A DNA stretch of 64,000 bases from Populus alba. Lineage: Eukaryota; Streptophyta; Magnoliopsida; Malpighiales; Salicaceae. Shown here in pieces: positions 11,623 through 24,393 of this stretch. The stretch is from assembly GCF_005239225.2 (NCBI RefSeq), contig NC_133302.1, positions 2,418,001-2,482,000 on the forward strand, given 5' to 3'. Made by a program: the position numbers and the translations under genes. Below the pieces are notes generated by a model. It saw only the letters and a list, made by a program, of their open reading frames with translations. It was not told where the DNA came from and ran no database searches. Within the stretch, counting starts at the first letter, position 1; every line of letters starts with the position of its first letter.

Positions 11623-13472
11623 GGCTTGTTATAATTACGATGTCATTTTAGAGATGTTGGTTGCCCTGATGTATTAAATTAATGCCAGTGGATGGCACTC
11701 ATGATAATCGTGTTCTTTCGGTTGTGATCATAATATTATGGAAAATATTAATTATGGGTGAATTGTTTTTTATATTTTGACCAAAACTATGTTGGGAATC
11801 TTTTTTTTTTTTTTGGTACTATAAGGGTATCAATTCTCGAGTCATTTTTCACATCAAAATTAATTCTATTTTTCTTTTTAGTTTTGTAAGTTCTTCTTTC
11901 TTTTCAATCCTAAAGTTTGTTGGATTTCATCTGTGGATGGCTTGTGCACTGGAGGTTTCTTTTATTTTTATTTTTTTAAAAAATAAAAAATGGTATATAA
12001 ATAACTTTAACTTTATCCCACGCTTTAAATTAATTATATCCTCTCAAAGAGCAGCAGATTTTACTATTTGTAGATTTGTAGTTGTGGATCTCTCTCCTTT
12101 CGCTTGCGAAACATAGTTTTCAAGCTGGAGTTGTGTACTGATATAGAAAATGTTTGGCTTATTAGATTATTATAGCAACTCTCGAGTTACTGAGTAAATT
12201 ATTTTTATTAAAATAATATTGTTTTGTTATTAAAAAAATCTTTAATATTTTTTTAACTAGATTTAAATTGAATTTAATCGAGTCAATTTAATTACTAAAA
12301 ACTTAATTAGATAGAGCAAGTTTCACCCAATTGGATTCCAAATTTGGGATTTCTTGGATTGGATACAACCAAATTTCTAATCTTTTTTATAAATTCTTTT
12401 TCAATATTCTTTTAAAATCAATTAATATGTAGATTGATGGCTTCCCACTAATTGACAGTATTTTGTTTGAAGACCTGGGGATTGATGGCTTCCCACTAAT
12501 TGACCTGACATATATATAAATAAAAACAACTCTTTAATTGATCCTAGACATAATATATAACAATAGAAGGTTTCAGTCAATTACAGGAATGCTTGAATAT
12601 TGACAATTAATTAATTAAGTGTGATCACAAGGTTTTTCTTAATCTTATTTTAATTTGCTCTGTTCTTAGGCATGAGATTCATGTTCATCATGTTGATTAT
12701 AATTCCTGCCGCTTTATATGAACTTGCAAACTTCGTGATTTTAGAGAGATAATTTAACTAGTTGAGGTGTAATTGATTCACACATGATGTGCCTAACAAT
12801 AATTTAAGATTATAAATGGAATAAATTATTTCAACAAACCAACCCTTTCTTTTGGTCTATCCAAATTAATCAAATCAATAATTGCGCGCACTAAAATAAT
12901 CAAATCAATAACGTTGACATATAATCACATTGATGGAGTGTTATAAAACTTGTACTGATTTGGCGTATTATTCTTTTAATTTTAGCATACGCATCCTCAA
13001 TTAATTCGGAAACTTAATTGTTGCCATGGTATCATTGGAAACCCTTAATTTGCACACCTTTTACAAAATAGTTCTTAATATGAGATTTGTTTTGGGTTAG
13101 GTTTCATACAACTATGCAAAGTGAATAATTACTCTTTTTATATATATAGTTACATCCTGCACAAGTTGTAAATGGTATGCTCACGTTTTATTCCTTTATA
13201 CCAATAAAAAGAGAATTAATTCACCATTGTTGTCTTCCTTTGCCACATTTTTCTCTTTTTAAGACCAAAATATGAGTCTCTTGTAACTACAATCTATGCC
13301 TGTGATGATTCACTCGAAGATGTTTACTCTATTTTACTTGCGAGGCATCACAGTCTGCTCCCATCAACCATTTGTCTGTGTAAATTATGGTCGATCTATC
13401 TCATAAATTTTAGGATTAAAGATTTATATAATTATTAACTTATAAATGCATTGGATTAATTAAGGTATGCGC
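11620..13472. other. AT-rich intergenic region
   Basis: No coding frame or RNA gene recognised. It contains the short 48-bp-period duplication listed separately. Confidence 0.5.
12432..12504. repeat. short direct repeat, 25 bp twice, 48-bp period
   Basis: The 25-base string beginning GATTGATGGCTTCCCACTAA occurs at 12432-12456 and again, identical, at 12480-12504. Confidence 0.92.
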
Positions 13473-13750
13473 TGTCAAAGAACAATATTAACCTAATAAT
13501 TTAAGTTGTTAGGTGAGATTCTAATATATGATTTATATTATTCTCTAACATATCCAATCAAGTAAAAGTTCTCTGAGTTTGAAACTTGCATAAGTCCATA
13601 TTACTTTGTGCTTAATTTTTATCAAATAAATGAAGTTGATGAGATTTGAACTCATGACCGTTTGATTATTAAGACTCTGATACTATATTAATCTAATAGT
13701 TTAAGTTGTCAAGTAAGGTCTCAAGATATAATTTATATTATTTTTTAATT
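13473..13750 (-). mobile_element. degenerate TRIM retrotransposon, reverse orientation
   Basis: Same family as the intact copy at 50419-50690, but inverted. One terminal repeat (13473-13550, 78 bases, starts TGTCAAAGAA and ends TCTCTAACA) is well preserved. The other (about 13686-13750) is decayed and has lost its TG/CA end. GACTCTGATACTA next to the second repeat is the complement of a mutated initiator-tRNA primer-binding site. The body shares the ACTCATGACCGTTTG segment with the other copy. It encodes nothing and needs proteins in trans. Confidence 0.75.
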
Positions 13751-14860
13751 TGTTTTGCCATAATTTTTATTTTTTTAATTAATATGACCATATTTCTTTC
13801 AAATAAATGGCAAGGGTTGTCATTTTAGCGACCAATGGCGTGGTTTTGGTAGAGGTATTGCTTCACATTGTAATTTTGAAACCTGGACAAGTCTAGACAC
13901 CCACTGTATATAAATGCTACTAGACACTTGACCCGCGCGATGCTGCGGGTCATTTTTTTTGCATAAAAAATATTAAAACAAATAAAAATTTAAAAATCTT
14001 GGGTTTTTCTATAAAGTTATACCCAAAAAACTTGGGTTTGACTGCAACGCCTGACCTAAGAGTAATATTTATAATATTAATAATAAAAATAAACTTGCAT
14101 GACCCAAGTTTAAGTTAGCCTGGCTGCAACACTGGACCCAAGAATATTGGATGTGGGTCTAAATATAAGGTCGTGTCATAAAAGTGTGATAATTAAATAG
14201 ACTGATTAAAAAAACAACAAAAAGGAAAAAACTAATGAAGAAAAAGAAAAAAAATTGAATTAATTGGGTTAACCCTTTAAATCAGGTTATCTCGAAAAAC
14301 CTGGGATTCACATCATGAAAGTTTGATAACTAAATAGAAAAACAAATGACGGGTTTACCCAGAATTAACTGGGTTAACCCATCAAACTAAGTTATCCCGT
14401 CAAGCCCAGAACACGTATCATGAAAGTATGAAAGTCTGATAATTAAATAGAAAGAAAATTAACTTTAACAAACTAAACTAAATGAAAAAAATAATTTGTC
14501 AAATCAGACTAACCCATTAAACTCGAGATCCGTATCATGAAAATCTGATAACTAAAAAAAAAAATTAACATTAACAAAGTAAATGAAACAAAAAAAAATC
14601 ATTAACAAAAATTAAAAAGAAAAAAAATAGTTATATAATATAATATAATACAATACAATATAATAATATTTATATTTATATTTATAATTATAATATAATA
14701 TATTAATAAGTAAATATATTAGTAAAAGGCGTGACATGTCCGTGCGATGCCGCGGGCTTGTGGCATGCTTGTGCATTATTATGGATTTGTGAAAAAAAAC
14801 CATATAAAAAAATGTTACCATCCACAATATTTTAAAGGAAAAAACTACAAAACTATATTC

Positions 14861-16620
14861 TCAACCAGCTCAATATTAAAAAAAAATCGATAAAAACAAT
14901 TATAAAAAAAAACACAAAAAAATGAAAAAAATAAGATGACAATTTTGGAAGAAAAAAAAAGCAAAAAACAAATAATAAAAAAAATGGAAAAAAAAAAACA
15001 TGTGGGGAAAGTTAAAGCTAAATTTTCAACCAGCTAAATATTAAAATCATTTAAGAAAACACTGTAGCAATCTATAGTGTTTTGTGAGGAAATATACAAC
15101 TATAATTCTCAATCAGCTTAATATTAAAAAAAAAATCAATAAAGATAATTTTGACAAATATAAAAAAAAAAAAACGAAAGGAAAAAAAAACATACATGGA
15201 AACACTATAACAATCTAAAGTGTTTCATGAGAAAATCTACAGTTGTAATTTTTAACCAGCTCAATATAAAAAACAATAAAAACGACAAAGACCATTTAAA
15301 AAAAAATAACAAAAAAAAAGCATATGGGAAAACACTGTAGCAATCAACGATGTTTTAAGGAAAAAAAGCTAAATTGTTAGCCGGTTCAGTATAAAAAAAA
15401 TAAATTTGACAAAAACATATTTGGAAAAAAAACATCGATAAAAAAAACATGTGGGGAAACACTGTAGCAAAGAAAAAATCATGTGGGAAAACACTGTAGT
15501 AATCTACAGTGTTTTAAATAACTATAAAGCTAAATTCTCAATCAGCTTAATATAAAAAAAAATCGACGAAGATAATTATGAAAAAAAAAAATTATTTAAT
15601 AAAAAACCATGTAGAGAAACACTGCAACAATCTAGTGTTTTAAAGAAAAAAAATTAAAAAAACTAAATTATCAATCAGCTCAATAGTAAAAAAATAAAAT
15701 CAACAAAAATAATTATGAAAAAAAAAATATAAAGAAGAAAGACAATTTTGGGAAAAATTTAAAAAAACAAAAAAAAAAACGTGGGGCAAGCTAAAGGTAA
15801 AGCTAAATTCTCAACCAACTCAATATTGAAAAAATAAATTCGACAACGATAATTTAAAAAAAAAAACATGTGGGAAAAACACTGCAGACAAACAAAAACC
15901 ATATAGGGGAAACACTGTAGCAATCCATAGTGTTTTTTTTTTTTTTTTTTAAAAGCTACAAAGTTAAGTTTTTAACCAGCTCAATATAAAAAAAAAACTG
16001 ACAAAGACTATTTGTTTTAAAAAAATTCATTTTTGGGTAAAAAAATAATAAAAAAAAAACATGTAAAAAAAAAAAAGCGAGAAAAAAAAACACGCGGGGA
16101 AAGCTACAGTGTTTTTAAAGAAAAAACCAAAAAAACTAAAATTTCAACCAGCTCAATAGCAAAAAAAATAAAATCATCAAAAATAATTCTAAAAAAAAAG
16201 AAAATATGTAAAAAATGACAATTTTAGAAAAAAAAAGAAATAAAAAAAAACATGTGGGGAAAGCTAAAGCTATATTATCAGCCAGCTCAATATTGAAAAA
16301 ATAAATTCGATAAAGATAATTTTTTAAAAAATTATGTGGGGAAACACTGCAGCAAAACAAAAACCATGCAAGGGAAACACTATAGCAATCCATATTGTTT
16401 TTTTTTTTTAAAAAAAAAAACTACAATGCTAAATTCTCAACCAACTTAATATAAAAAAAATAAAATCTACAAAGATCATTTTGAAAAAGAAAAGAATAAA
16501 TAAATCATAAAAAGAAAAAAAAAACAATGTATGAAAATATTATAGCAATCCACAATGTTTTAAAGAAAAAAGCTACATAGTTAAATTTTCAACCAGCTCA
16601 GTATTTAAAAAAAATTAGTA
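14861..16620. repeat. tandem array of ~13 degenerate 130-170-bp units with internal stem-loops
   Basis: The anchor CTCAACCAGCTCAATATTAA recurs with variation near 14863, 15025, 15110, 15250, 15379, 15535, 15667, 15805, 15968, 16140, 16276, 16432 and 16586. Most spacings are 130-170 bases. Many units also carry GGGGAAACACTGTAG CAAT CTACAGTGTTTT, where CACTGTAG and CTACAGTG are complementary arms around a short loop. A-runs dominate the rest. This looks like a minisatellite amplified inside a transposable element. Confidence 0.85.
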
Positions 16621-16951
16621 AAGATAATTTTGAAAAAAAATTAAAAAAAAAGAGTCAATTTTGAGTAAAAAAAAGAAGAGAAAAAAAACATGTAAAAAAA
16701 ATGAAGAAGAAACAAAAGTGGGAAAAAACAAAAGCTCCAGAAAAAAAAACAAAAGAAAAAAAAAGGGAAAAAAAAAGGCTACAAAAAAGAAAAAAAACAA
16801 AAGTAGAAAAAAAAAAAGAAAAAAACAAAATAAAAAACTGCTACAAAAGAGAAAAAAAAATTATAATATAATAATATAATTATAATTATAATAATTATTA
16901 TTATATATAATAATAATAATAATTATTATTATTATTATATTTAGTATAATT

Positions 16952-16993
16952 AAAAGGCGTGGGGAAGCTACAGTGATTTCCCCACGTCTTTTA
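16952..16993. repeat. long hairpin at the right edge of the Helitron-type repeat region
   Basis: AAAAGGCGTGGGGA and TCCCCACGTCTTTT form 14-base arms with one mismatch around a 14-base loop that again contains CTACAGTG. It closes the repeat region. Confidence 0.75.
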
Positions 16994-16994
16994 G

Positions 16995-17551
16995 AGTTTT
17001 TTAATAAATGTTATGATAATCGTCTGTTCTTACCACTACCTCCTCGTTGAAAAGCACAAGCTCATGTCTCCACTCATCAACAACAGCAGCCATATGTCCA
17101 AGAATGGCTTTTTTGATTCAGAGCAACATTTTTGTGGTGCCCTGAAAATAAAAAAATCTTATATATCTCAAATCTTTTTATATAAGTTTCTATAGGAAGA
17201 AAAGGTTTTACTTATAAAAGTAGGTGTTAAACATTTATGAGCATGGAGCGCATCTTCCAGTTTATTTAAACTTAATACACAAATATCCACCTATATTTAT
17301 GTGCATAAAATTTTATTTTATTTTATTTATTTTTATTGTTGTTGTGAAATACATTTTTTTTATTGATTAGGAAATATCATAATTTTTTTATATATTTTAT
17401 AATCATTCCTGTGTATATTTTTTATAATATATATTTGTTTTATAATCATAACCAAACCAGGAATTATCATAAAAAAAAAAAATATGTGGTTTTGTAAATT
17501 CCTAATTATATTGTTGTTATCATATTTGTTTTATAATCGAAACCGGGAACT
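16995..17551. other. short AT-rich spacer before the tRNA gene
   Basis: No recognisable gene; short frames here have no conserved motif. Confidence 0.5.
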
Positions 17552-17558
17552 AAAAAAA
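17552..17558 (-). terminator. RNA polymerase III oligo(T) terminator of tRNA-Gly
   Basis: Seven T residues on the minus strand, 23 bases past the tRNA 3' end, the usual Pol III stop signal. Confidence 0.75.
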
Positions 17559-17581
17559 TTACATCCTCCAAACAATATAGG

Positions 17582-17653
17582 TGCGTCTGCCGGAAGTCGA
17601 ACCCGGATCTATTGCTTGGAAGGCAATTATCCTAACCGTTGGACTACAAACGC
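17582..17653 (-). tRNA. tRNA-Gly (anticodon UCC)
   Basis: A 72-base intronless tRNA gene. The minus strand starts GCGTTTGTAGTCCAACGG. The acceptor stem GCGTTTG/CAGACGC pairs with one G-U, and the discriminator is A. The anticodon stem ATTGC/GCAAT encloses loop CTTCCAA, giving UCC, which reads GGA. The T arm is CCGGG-TTCGACT-TCCGG. The internal B box (GGTTCGA) is intact and CCA is not encoded. Upstream (right side) a CAA start-site motif and a TATAATG box fit plant tRNA promoters. No stem-breaking change is seen. Confidence 0.95.
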
Positions 17654-19218
17654 AGTTGTCTATCTGGGCATTATACATTATTAAATAGTAAATTATCACA
17701 TGCATCGGTGTTTGTTCTCACCGAGCGACATTTGAGATTTCGCCCGAGGGAGGGAACGAAGGGAGGTTTTCTTTTTAGTATTGTAGAACAAAGTTTTTTC
17801 TATAATTTAAATTTGCGTTTTTTTTAAGCTTTCTATAGTTATTTTAAGAGATAAATCATTTTTTATTTGACTTAAGAATTTAAATAATAAATTCCTTAAT
17901 TAATCAATAATTTTCTAGTGTATTTTTGACTCAATCAATCCTACAAAAACATGGTGCTTTGTATTTCATTTTTAATTATCAAGGTGGTCCTATTTTTGTG
18001 TAGGCAAGGGAAGATTATATTGAAAATAATGCTTAATAATGGTTTTTCAAATTCTTCTCACAAAAATTATGTGTGTAATTATGCATGTACTATATTTAAA
18101 ATCAAACAACTAAGTAGTTTTAGAATTACAACATTCTTGTAAAAGAAAATTAAAAGGATTAGGGAAGATAATTGGCAAGGAGTTTCCCTTCATTTTGTAG
18201 TAAAAGATTCATAGACTTCTCAACCAATTAAAAGACATTTATTTACAAATATTATTTCTTCTTATAAGTTATTATTATTATTATTATTATATAAAAAAGA
18301 CTCAAATATGAGATCTCTTTGAGATTTTTTTCTCATTAGTTGAAATATAATCATAAACTTGCTTTAATTATTATTGTTGTTGAACTCATTATTTATTTAT
18401 TATTTTTTAAATATAAATTTAAAATTATATTATTTTAATTTTTTTTTATATCTCACAATTAATCTATTGAAAAGAACTATCAAATTAATATAATATTAAT
18501 TAGGTTGAGAAAATCCAACAACATTAACTTTTTATTTAAATTATTTCAAGTTTAGTCTAAATTAGATTTTGAATCAATGAGTTTTCAAATTAGCACATCA
18601 AACTTAAAGAATACTTGTTTTGTTTTGTGATTGAATCTAATTTTTTAAATTATTTTTTACTTGAAATAATATTTAATTGATCATTTTATATGTTTTTTTT
18701 TATGATTTTAATATAGTAATATAAAAAAGTGTTTTAATATATTTTTGAAAAATACCTTACATTATATTACCAAATACACTTAATCAAATTTAAATAATTC
18801 CCAAAAACATTATATTATATGATCAACCTATTTTTATATTCATCTCTCTAAAATAGAAAAAGAAAATACGTGATCATGACATTTGTCTATCTTCCATTTT
18901 GTACACCCCCACTACACTAAAATATATGAAAACAGCACCCCCACCTCTCCCTCTTATAAAACTCCAAACCCAGCTGTCTCCACCTCTCCATTTTCCTCAC
19001 TAATTATTTTCTCAAAATTCAATTTAAAAATTTCTTTTTTTTTGGTAAGCAATTTAAAAAATTTCTTATTCCAAATAAAAAAATAATTTTTAATTAACAC
19101 AAAGCACAAAAATCCTAGGAAAAAACAACTATAAAAAAACCCAAAAAAATCTTTCTTTCTTTTTTTCATTTTCAATTTACAAAGCGCACACACAAAACAA
19201 ATATACTCAATCACTACC
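17654..19218. other. AT-rich intergenic region and ORP 5' UTR
   Basis: Mostly AT-rich filler. The last ~150 bases, pyrimidine- and CA-rich, probably form the promoter and leader of the ORP gene. Nothing else recognised. Confidence 0.5.
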
Positions 19219-22200
19219 ATGCCGCCACCACCATCGTCGTCGTCGTCGTCATCATCAACGGCGACATCCTTCCGTTCTTTATCAAACCGTTGCCACAGCC
19301 ATGAGGAGTCGTCGTCGTCTTCTTCGTCATCATCATCACTCAACCCCCACCGCAACAACCGCCACCGTAGTGTCCGATCATCCTCCGCCATCGAATCTAA
19401 CTCTCGATTACCATCAATAAGAGAAACCCAATTTTTATTATCCCTTCAAAATAAAGAAATCTCAGGCATTTTACAGAAGTGGGTGAATTATGGTAAAGGT
19501 TGGCGTCCTCGTTTTTTCCTTCTCGATGATGGGGTCTTATCTTACTACAAAACCAATGGTCACCACCACCACCACCACCACCACCGTAAGAAAAATACTC
19601 CCCCTGGAGAAGATATTTCACGTTGGATCTCTCGCCTTGGAAATCCCATTGGGGAAATTCATCTCAAGGTGAATTTAAAAAAAAAGTTTTTTTTTAATCA
19701 AATTGCTTAGTAGTGCTCAGAAATAGAAAAATTAACTGAATTTTTGATGATTTGGTGATTGTTTTTTATGGGGTTTTTAGGTTTCTTCTATCAAGGAGAG
19801 TAGATCGGATGACAAGAGGTTTTCGATATTTACGGGGACAAAAACGTTGCATTTGAGGGCGGGGAGCAGGGAGGAGAGAGTGGAATGGATGGAGGCCTTG
19901 CAGGCAGTGAAGGATTTGTATCCGCGGATACCAAATAGTGGTGAGCTGACGGGAAATGGGGGGCTGGTGGTGGTTTCGACGAAAAGGTTGAGGCAAAGAT
20001 TGATGGATGAAGGATTGAGTGAAGAGGCTATAAAAGAAAGTGAACAAATAATGAGGGATGAATTTTCACTTCTTCATAACCACCTTGTGGTCCTCAAGCA
20101 GAAACAGGCTCTGCTTGTCGACACATTGCGCCAATTAGAGGTATAAAGTACAATCAGAAAACCCATTTCAGTATTAAAGTGATTTTGTTTGTTATTTCTT
20201 TAATACTTGTATGGCTGTATATTTTTTTAGTCGGAGAAAGTAGATTTGGAGGACACGGTTGTTGATGAAAGCCAAAGGCAGCATGAAAATATGTCTGGAT
20301 TAAGGCAACAGAAATCCGCCGGTATGTTTTGATAAAACTTAGTTTCATATGGTTACAATTAACATTATGTCTTGTCAGCCAATTGGCGCTGGTCCCTAAC
20401 AGAGACTGAACCTTGGAACTTAGTGTTTGTCTGTTTGAATGTGAAACAACTTAATTTGCGTTGTGTAATGATGATAGATTAATAGTGGGTTATGGAATAA
20501 TTAAAGCTGACGTGTTTGTTAATCCTTCATGTTAGATTGAAATTTGAATGCAAGACTAGTAGTTTCTGTTTCTGTTATGCAATTATGCTGCTGATATTTC
20601 TTGATTTAACTGTCAAAACATTTTGCTGGAAAATTATGCAAGATACTTTGAAAATATAATGATTGGACAGAAACAAACTATAGTGAGTTTCTAATTGACA
20701 TTGTCATAAGTAATGATGACAGCTTATGCATGTTTATTTGTTTTAGCAGCTGATTATATGGAAGAAGAAATGTTTTGGAGGACCAGCCATGGATTCTATA
20801 ATTAACTTTTGTTTGGTTGAATTATAGTTTCGCTTAGTTTGAAGTTCCTTTGTTCTGAAAATGGATGCTATGAAATACTTTCAGCTGCCTTGCATGGTGC
20901 CTTGTATGCGAATGATGAGCTGTCTGTGAATGGGTTAAATGAGGCACCTCTATCTGCTTTTATGATGAATTTCTCTGGCCTGTTACTTTAGCCTTGTCTG
21001 AAGTTTCTCTGCTTCAAAATTCCCAAGTTGATTGCTATACTAGTAGCTATATTCATCCATTGTTACCGTTGCATCAATTTGCCGTATATTTTTTAAATCA
21101 AACTCATTTACATGCATACCTATTTCTAATTGATTTCTAATGGATAATTGAAAACCAACACCTGGCCTCTCGCCCTCTGTCTCTTGCTTGTGTCTTCAAT
21201 TTTTAGCTTCTTTCTCTGTTTTCCTTTTGAACTGTGTCATCCATTTTAACTTTAACTTTTGACCCTCTTTGTGTGGAATTTATGTAGAGGGAAGTGCAAG
21301 TGGCTCCGATGATGATCATGACAGACATGATGCTGCAGAGGAGGAAACAGATGATGAAGATGATGATGATGAATTCCTTGATACTCAAGATTTTCTTTCA
21401 TCAAGTTCATTTAAAAGTGCTGAATCTGAATTTCAGAAAACACCATATGATTCTGATGAAGACGAAGGCCCGCTTGATATTGAAGATGGCATGGATTCCT
21501 GTATCAAATTTGTTGGATCTAACTACCCTTGTGTTATGAGGCGAAAGAAATTGCCTGACCCAGTTGAGAAGGAGAAGGGGGTCAGTCTTTGGTCAATGAT
21601 TAAAGATAATATCGGGAAGGATCTTACTAGAGTTTGTCTTCCAGTTTATTTCAATGAGCCCATCTCTTCTTTACAGAAATGTTTTGAGGATTTGGAATAC
21701 TCGTTCCTTCTAGATCGAGCCTATGAATTTGGTAAAATGGTAGGTTCATCCTTTCTTGTTGTTTCTTATTCTTGTCTGATAGTTGATTTAAAAAAACCCA
21801 CGTACTTGTCATTTAGTCAATGTACCATTGCTGGTTACAAACTTTTTGGGGTATGCCTGCCACTAGCGTTTACTATTTTTGAAACCATGCTAGTTTTACT
21901 TGTCTTGCAAAAGCAAAGTTATGATTTTGCCTACTTGAAACTAGTGTCTACTAAGAGACTTGTTGCTTGCGCCTATTATTGTTTTATTACAGCCATCACA
22001 TGATTTCTTAAGAAGCTATGGAGATGGAAGTTATAATTTAAATGCTCTGTTGTGAACTACTATTAATCAGACTGTTGCTGCTGCATGGTCTCTGTGCTTG
22101 TGTGTGGAAGTGTGGTCCCAAATCCTAGTGCTCTCAGTGCCAAGTGTGCAGTATTTTAGTTTTCTTGGAAGAATTTTGGACAAATCACCCTCTCACCCTA

Positions 22201-24393
22201 TACTGTTCTCTTAATAAATGTGCTTACGATCTTGGCATATATTTTGTAGGGTAATAGCCTTATGAGAGCACTCAATGTGGCAGCGTTTGCAGTATCAGGA
22301 TATGCCTCTACTGATGGAAGACATTGCAAGCCATTCAATCCACTACTAGGGGAAACATATGAGGCTGATTATCCTGATAAAGGCATTCGCTTTATCTCTG
22401 AGAAGGTGTCTCTGTCACTGCTAGAAGCACCATAAGCAATTGTTATTCTTTATTTATACACGTCTAATATGACATGCCTTTTTATGGTTGCTTCTGAAAA
22501 GAAAAATATTATGTAATTGAAAGTGTATTTGCACACATTTACACATTGTCAGTAAGTAGCAAATGCCACTATTGATTTTTAACATATCAATGTGGCTCAT
22601 CTTGAAACAGGTTAGTCATCACCCAATGGTTGTTGCCTGCCATTGTGAGGGTCGAGGCTGGAAATTTTGGGGTGAAAGTGATTTAAAAAGTAAATTTTGG
22701 GGTCGTTCAATTCAACTTGATCCTGTTGGCACCTTAACACTAGAGTTTGATGATGGAGAAATTTTCCAGTGGAGTAAGGTTTGTTTTTGGCATTTTACAG
22801 CTCTTACCATTCTCTATAAGATTCCTGCTAAGCTGTCTTTCTCTTATCAGGTGACAACATCCATTTACAACCTCATTTTAGGGAAACTATATTGTGATCA
22901 TTATGGTACAATGAAGATACAGGGGAATCAGAAATACTCCTGCAAGCTAAAATTCAAAGAGCAGTCACTCATTGACAGGAATCCCCACCAGGTTCCAATA
23001 TCCCCATTTCCATATTTTTCATCAAAGTAAATGATCCATCTTGAATTGCATTTTAATAAAGCAACTAATGTGTAGTCATTGTACTACTGAAGCACTTGAC
23101 TGCTTGAAAGAATAGTGACGCTAGTGTTCCTGGAATATATTGGGAGTTTCTATCCTTGTAGATTTATTAGAAAATATCTCTTTTTCTAAAAATTTCTTTT
23201 TCCAGGTCCACTTAAGGTCCACATCATGCTGTATAATATTTCGCTTATGTTTTGTCTCCAAGGTCTCTTTTGCTTTTTAAGTTTGTTAAACTTGTATCCT
23301 ACAGGCTAAGCTCAGGTTTTTTGTTCTAATGATAGTTTGATTCCTGGTTATTCTTTTCTGTTGGTTGTATAGTCAAATTTGTATACCCGTGCACATTACT
23401 TTAGAGGTTCTGCCCTTTCATGCAACAATTTCCAACACATTTTTTTTTTAATGATATCAAGCTTGCTTGGTGAAAAATCATTTGACCATTAGCTTGTCAC
23501 CCATAAGACTATCAATATTTGTCTGTTGATGTTTTCCCTCGTATCAGGTTCTCATTGCATTATCTCATTTTGTGAATGAATCATGATGAGGCATTACCAT
23601 TAATTGCAGCAATACTCTTTGTTCTCTAGGTACTAGGTGGTGTTCAAGATAAGAATGGTAAAACAGTGGCAAGTTTATTTGGCAAATGGGATGATAGCAT
23701 GCACTATAAAATTAATGGTGGTTCAAGGAATGCAAACGGATCAGAGCCCCATTTGCTCTGGAAGCGGAGTAAACCATCAAAGCATCTCACCAGATACAAT
23801 CTAACACGCTTTGCTATAACTCTGAATGAGCTCACACCGGAGCTTAAGGTTGGTGAAAGATTTGAATATGATAAATATCTTTCTTTACAAGAAATGCCAT
23901 GTCTCACTGCTCCTCTGCAGTAGAGAACAAGGTATCCATTCGTAGCTGCTGACATTAAATTTATACGCAGGAGAAACTGCCATCAACAGACTCCAGGCTG
24001 AGACCTGATCAGAGATGCTTAGAAAATGGAGAGTATACAAAGGCCAATGAAGAGAAGTTACGACTAGAGCAGAGGCAACGACAGGTACGTACATACATCG
24101 AGGAGTGATCTTGCTGTATTTACACCAATGCATTTGTACACGCACTTGCAATACACTTCTACCTACTACTGTTTATGAAATGTAGTAAATTAGAGGATAA
24201 TAAGAATTCTTTTCAACAATCACAGGCACGGAAGATGCAAGAGAGAGGCTGGAAGCCTCGGTGGTTTGTGAAGGAGAAAGGTGGTGAAAGTTATAGCTAT
24301 ATTGGTGGTTACTGGGAAGCCAAGGACAGGGGCAACTGGGAATCATGTCCTGATATCTTTGGCCAAGTACCCACTGATCAAAATTTTGACTAG
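19219..24393 (+). CDS. oxysterol-binding protein-related protein, PH-domain class (ORP1/ORP2-like)
   Basis: Ten exons: 19219-19668, 19781-20140, 20231-20321, 21288-21739, 22250-22405, 22611-22778, 22851-22991, 23630-23848, 23971-24084, 24226-24393. All junctions are GT-AG and keep phase, giving 772 residues, normal for plant PH-ORPs. ORPs move sterols and phosphoinositides between membranes at contact sites. Order: low-complexity Ser-rich N-terminus; PH domain (about 80-193; [20 protein letters not shown] to the EWMEAL tryptophan) with a His tract in one loop; coiled-coil-prone linker; acidic stretch with EFLDTQD at 329-335, an FFAT-like VAP-binding motif; ORD from about 399. The ORD fingerprint reads EKVSHHP (H506, H507), with [11 protein letters not shown] before it and a C-terminal WxPRWF-GGYWEA-CPDIFG block. 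The start is the first in-frame ATG before the Ser tract. Closest to the Arabidopsis ORP1 clade by recognition; the exact orthologue is not assigned. Confidence 0.95.

Larger units (their letters stand above)
13920..16994 (-). mobile_element. Helitron-type element: 3' terminus at 13920, right end uncertain
   Basis: Read on the minus strand, a GC-rich hairpin (GACCCGC-AGCATC-GCGCGGGTC) is followed by AAGTGT and CTAG, then a T outside the element. A subterminal hairpin followed by CTRR and insertion before T is the classic Helitron 3' end. The body is AT-rich and non-coding and contains the tandem array at 14861-16620. I found no Rep/helicase frame, so it would be non-autonomous. The 5' TC end was not located; the right limit is set at the hairpin at 16952-16993 only because the repeat character stops there. 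A second, weaker terminus-like hairpin at 14727-14750 suggests nesting. Confidence 0.55.

Noticed and set aside
14861..16620. CRISPR-like array
   Set aside because: Units are degenerate, unevenly spaced and in a plant nuclear context; there are no uniform repeats or unique spacers.
16033..16879. Lys-rich open frames (and Phe-rich frames opposite)
   Set aside because: Products of A-runs in the tandem array; low-complexity peptide with no start context or domain.
17484..17684. 66-residue plus-strand frame
   Set aside because: It reads antisense through the tRNA-Gly gene.
21269..22003. 244-residue frame as a separate gene
   Set aside because: It is ORP exon 4 (21288-21739) plus read-through into its intron.
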